Assembly (NCBI GenBank): GCA_943735955.1
Contig: OX030956.1
Coordinates: 2,721,412-2,785,411, forward strand
Length of the DNA: 64,000 nt
Direction: 5' to 3'
Origin: Piscicola geometra
Taxonomy: Eukaryota > Annelida > Clitellata > Hirudinida > Piscicolidae
Part shown: piece by piece, positions 60,982 through 64,000 of the stretch
How positions within the stretch are numbered: position 1 is the first letter of the stretch
Layout of the letters: the number at the start of each line of letters is the position of its first letter
Notes under the pieces: model-generated
The model's input: only the letters and a program-made list of their open reading frames with translations
Told to the model about the DNA's origin: nothing
The model's database searches: none
Translations under genes and position numbers: made by a program

Positions 60982-61097
60982 AGAATATCGAATGATCTTT
61001 GGAGCTCTTGAACTTATGAAGGAGCGCTATGGTCAGTTTCAGATACAAATTCAAGATTTAAGACAAGCCAGGAACAGCAGCGAGACTAACAACGATG
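60982..61097 (+). other. Orphan candidate exon, second copy
   Basis: Same open segment and splice-like flanks as 35601-35716. The two copies are too alike to test for selection. Confidence 0.3.
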
Positions 61098-61328
61098 GTA
61101 ATAAATACTAAGAAGAACTTTATTATTTGTAGCAATTCTTAAGTTTATAAACTTTTTCATCAGATATGAATAGAAACATTGAAATGTTTATATTTGATAA
61201 CTCAAATAATATGTGTTCTCTTGAAAATACTTTAACTTTCAGCTGAAATTTGTTTTAAGGGTAGCTCCACGAGACTAAAGGTCATTTTTTTGTGAATTTA
61301 AAAACTTTAAATGAAAAATTTTCATATA

Positions 61329-63124
61329 CAGTAAAACTTCTCTATTGCGAACCCTCTAACGAGCGGAATCTCTTTTTATACGAACGATTTTAAAAAGACG
61401 GATTGTTTTTGCATTGAAATCACCTCTCATGAACGGAAACCTCTCTAACGCGTAAAAGGACAAGCTCATACGTCAAATTTCACCCGTTTAGGCGGACCTT
61501 GAATAGATGTTAACAAAATAAAATAATTAGCACATTTATGCACGTCCCTGATCACTAGACTGTTTCCTCTTTGCTTATAACTTCGTTTCCGTTCAATTTT
61601 TACGCGTTTTTATTAAATAGTATTAAAATAATTTCATTAATCTTTGGTTAGCGGCTGCCATTTTGGCAGCCGGTCAAATAAATTTGTAGAATAAACGGTT
61701 TTGGATATAATATATTAAAATTTTAGAATCTTAAGTCTAAATAAAAATTACATTTAATTAATTAGAATGTTTTTTGTGCGAATGTTGGTTGTTTTGAATC
61801 TGTCGAGGAATGGCCGCAAGTAATCAAGTGAGCTGCGACATAAAGAATAAAACCTTCCATAGCAGCAGCAGTACCAGTGCTGGCAAGGACTTCTCCTTCA
61901 CCCTCTATCGCAGCCTCGGCACCAGTGGCAAGACAGAAAATTGACAAGAATGATGATTGTGTTTTATGGTTTTGAGGATGATGTGGTGATGATTGTGCTG
62001 TTGTATGAGTGTTGGTACTGTAGTGATGATTGAATTTTTTGTGTGGTGATAGTGATTTTTTGGCGGTGATTATCATGGTGGTGTGGGTGAGGTTGGATTA
62101 TTGAGGTTGATTGTTTTTTTATATTTAAATTGATATATATACATATATTGGTAGTGGTCTAAAAACCGTTTTATTTAACAAATTTATTCGAAGAGCGCTT
62201 TTGTTCACTTAGTAAAGGGCGCTATACAAATCATTAGTGATTGATTGATTGATTGATTGATTAATCTTACGTAATACGATCATTAGTTCAGGTTTTTAAT
62301 AATATGACGTCTCGTGATAGATAGTTGCTAATATTAGATGAGAAAAGTTTAATGCAATAAGTTAAATGAAACTGGACAAAGTTTGAGATGTATTGCCGAA
62401 AAATATGGTATTGGATATACTCAGATTTAAAAGCCTTAAAATTAAGATATCGAAAAAAAATGGTTAGGTTTATTCTACATTCATTGGACGAAGATATTTC
62501 TGCATAAGAAATGTTTAAAACAAATACTCTATTAAATGAAATTTTATGGCTGAGGGCTGTTTGGGGTAATGTTAATTCTACAACAATATAAAATTGTTTT
62601 ATTAACTGTGGGTTCAAAAGTGATAATTATAATGTAGATGTGTCAGCTGATGATGTTGATGAAAGTATTAATGCTTTACTGCCAAAAATGTATACACTGA
62701 GTGAATTTGCAGTTTGTGACAAAGATATTTCAACAGAAAATCTCAGAGAAAAAAATGAAACCTCGGAAGGAGAAGAAAATAAAGAAGGGAGTGAGGAAGA
62801 ACCAGAGACGTTGTCCCACAGAGAAGCATAAGAGATGACAATCAGATTGTTAAAATATAGTTTAAAAGAGAAACATTCTGAACTCAAGAAATGTTTGTTG
62901 AAAGTGAAAAACTTATTAAAAATCCTATTGCCTAAAAAGCAAAAAAATTTAAAATTAACAATTGTAAAGAAAAGTGAATAATATTTTTTTTTCGTTTTAT
63001 TTACTTTTATTAAAGTTGTAGAAAAAATGTGCTTTTTTTTCAAAACTTCTCACCAAAGGAAACCTCTCTTATAATGAAAAAATATTTTGAGCCGAGCACT
63101 GTCCTTATGAGAGAAGTTTTACTG
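61329..63124 (+). mobile_element. Decayed pogo/Tigger-like transposon, second copy
   Basis: CAGTAAAACTTCTCT inverted ends with TA flanks; same HTH and C-terminal remnants. A SINE-like element lies inside at 61749-62263. Confidence 0.75.
61749..62263 (+). mobile_element. SINE-like retroelement inside Tigger, second copy
   Basis: Matches 36368-36882, with the LINE-type tail. Confidence 0.75.
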
Positions 63125-63126
63125 TA

Positions 63127-63981
63127 GATCGTTTTAGTTTTCTTGGTTTGGGACTGTTACAAAAGTTAGTTACGGTCGATTTTGGTGATTATATAAATAT
63201 AAGTATTCATATATACGAAAATTCCTCCAAGTCAACTCAATTGAAAAATTCTTATATTTAGGTTGACTCTATCGTGGAATTATCCTTGACTCTCTTTGAG
63301 AAGTTTTATAGAACTCCATCCAACTGTGAAGCCTTTCACCAATGTGCAAACTAATGCAAATGATTCTCATTTTGTGCTTGAATTTAGTAAAAACCGCTAA
63401 TTCTCATATAAACTGCACGTTTCAGATTTTAAAAATAAAAATCAGTCAATGGCCTTTTATGACAGACAATTATGTGCTTTCCAATCGTATTAGTGCACAC
63501 TCGTCAAAGTTATGACATCTTCTTTCTGTAATCTATCTAACTTTTCCTTCTTTAATGTAATTCACTCATTATCCTCATTCTTCTTACTCCACTCGTGGCA
63601 TAATAGCAAGTGTGATTGCAGCCATGTACGACGTAGAAGTGAGAAATATTGTTTCCCAAAATATTCCGGGGACGACGACAAACACTGGTGAAAGAAACTA
63701 AAAGTCTCCGTTTTTCAAAGGGCAATAAGTAGCTAATGCTGTTATATTCGTTGATTTTTCAAGAATAGTCATATAAGATATTTGAAAAAGATTTGAAAAA
63801 AATATTTTATCAAAAATAATCAAGTTCAAACGATCTTCACAAATCAAACTAACTAAAATCTTCGTATCAAAATTATTGTTAAACGTCTCAATGTCAATTT
63901 AGAAAGCATTAAATGTTTTTCGATGCATTTCATCATGAAATGAAAGTAAAACTTGAAACTCAACGTTTTCTTCAAATGAGC
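63127..63981. other. 3' flank of gene copy F
   Basis: Matches 37746-38600. No further feature. Confidence 0.45.
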
Positions 63982-64000
63982 TTACATGCAGTTCAATACA
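63982..64000 (-). CDS. vWA / chitin-binding gene copy F, last codons only
   Basis: The minus strand ends VLNCM-stop, with the stop at 63982-63984, exactly as in copy D (38601-38603). The preceding Tigger block predicts an A/D-type gene beyond the window edge. Confidence 0.75.

Overview
The window is nuclear DNA of an invertebrate animal. It is AT-rich, its genes are split by GT-AG introns, and it is crowded with hAT, pogo/Tigger-like, piggyBac-like, MITE, CR1/L2-like LINE, tRNA-SINE and LTR-like sequences. I cannot assign a phylum. Secreted proteins joining a von Willebrand A (vWA) domain to a chitin-binding domain are known from mollusc shell matrix (Pif, BMSP) and occur in other invertebrates, so an aquatic invertebrate is plausible but not shown.

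The backbone is a tandem gene family on the minus strand. Six copies are visible: A (1-2491, last exon cut by the window start), B (16642-19576, lacking its first-exon start), C (29456-32555), D (38601-41256), E (54836-57936) and F (63982-64000, final codons only). I could build the same nine-exon model, with matching splice phases, for every complete copy. The predicted secreted protein has, in order: a signal peptide, an N-terminal domain with a GGIW motif, a vWA domain with a complete MIDAS, a beta-rich region with N-glycosylation sites, a short four-Cys EGF-like segment, a threonine-rich mucin-like stretch and a C-terminal six-Cys peritrophin-A (CBM14) chitin-binding domain. Copies A and D form one subtype (D is 633 aa). 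B, C and E form the other (C and E are 697 aa, with a longer Thr stretch).

The copies sit in a higher-order repeat. The basic dimer is about 25.4 kb: an A-type gene followed by a hAT-rich block, then a C-type gene followed by a Tigger-rich block (38601-63981 is one dimer). The first 38.6 kb is best read as two dimers joined by a deletion of about 10.9 kb. That deletion fused exon 1 of gene B to a TATGGG-repeat transposon at a 6-bp microhomology (19571-19576).

The block after A-type genes (about 2.6-16.6 kb, also in the second and fourth units) holds a terminal-inverted-repeat element full of TATGGGTCC repeats, carrying a tRNA-SINE and an LTR-like sequence. It also holds a 204-bp MITE, three 3' exons of a Ras-family GTPase, an old hAT in a GT microsatellite, and a 6-kb hAT with a perfect 8-bp target duplication. 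A CR1/L2-like LINE has landed inside a coding exon of that hAT. The block after C-type genes (units three and five) holds a 32-bp repeat array at the promoter split by a SINE-like element, a hAT remnant, a piggyBac-like element, a 21-bp repeat, an orphan exon and a decayed Tigger carrying a second copy of the SINE-like element. The LINE, the SINE-like elements and the tRNA-SINE share the same 3' tail.
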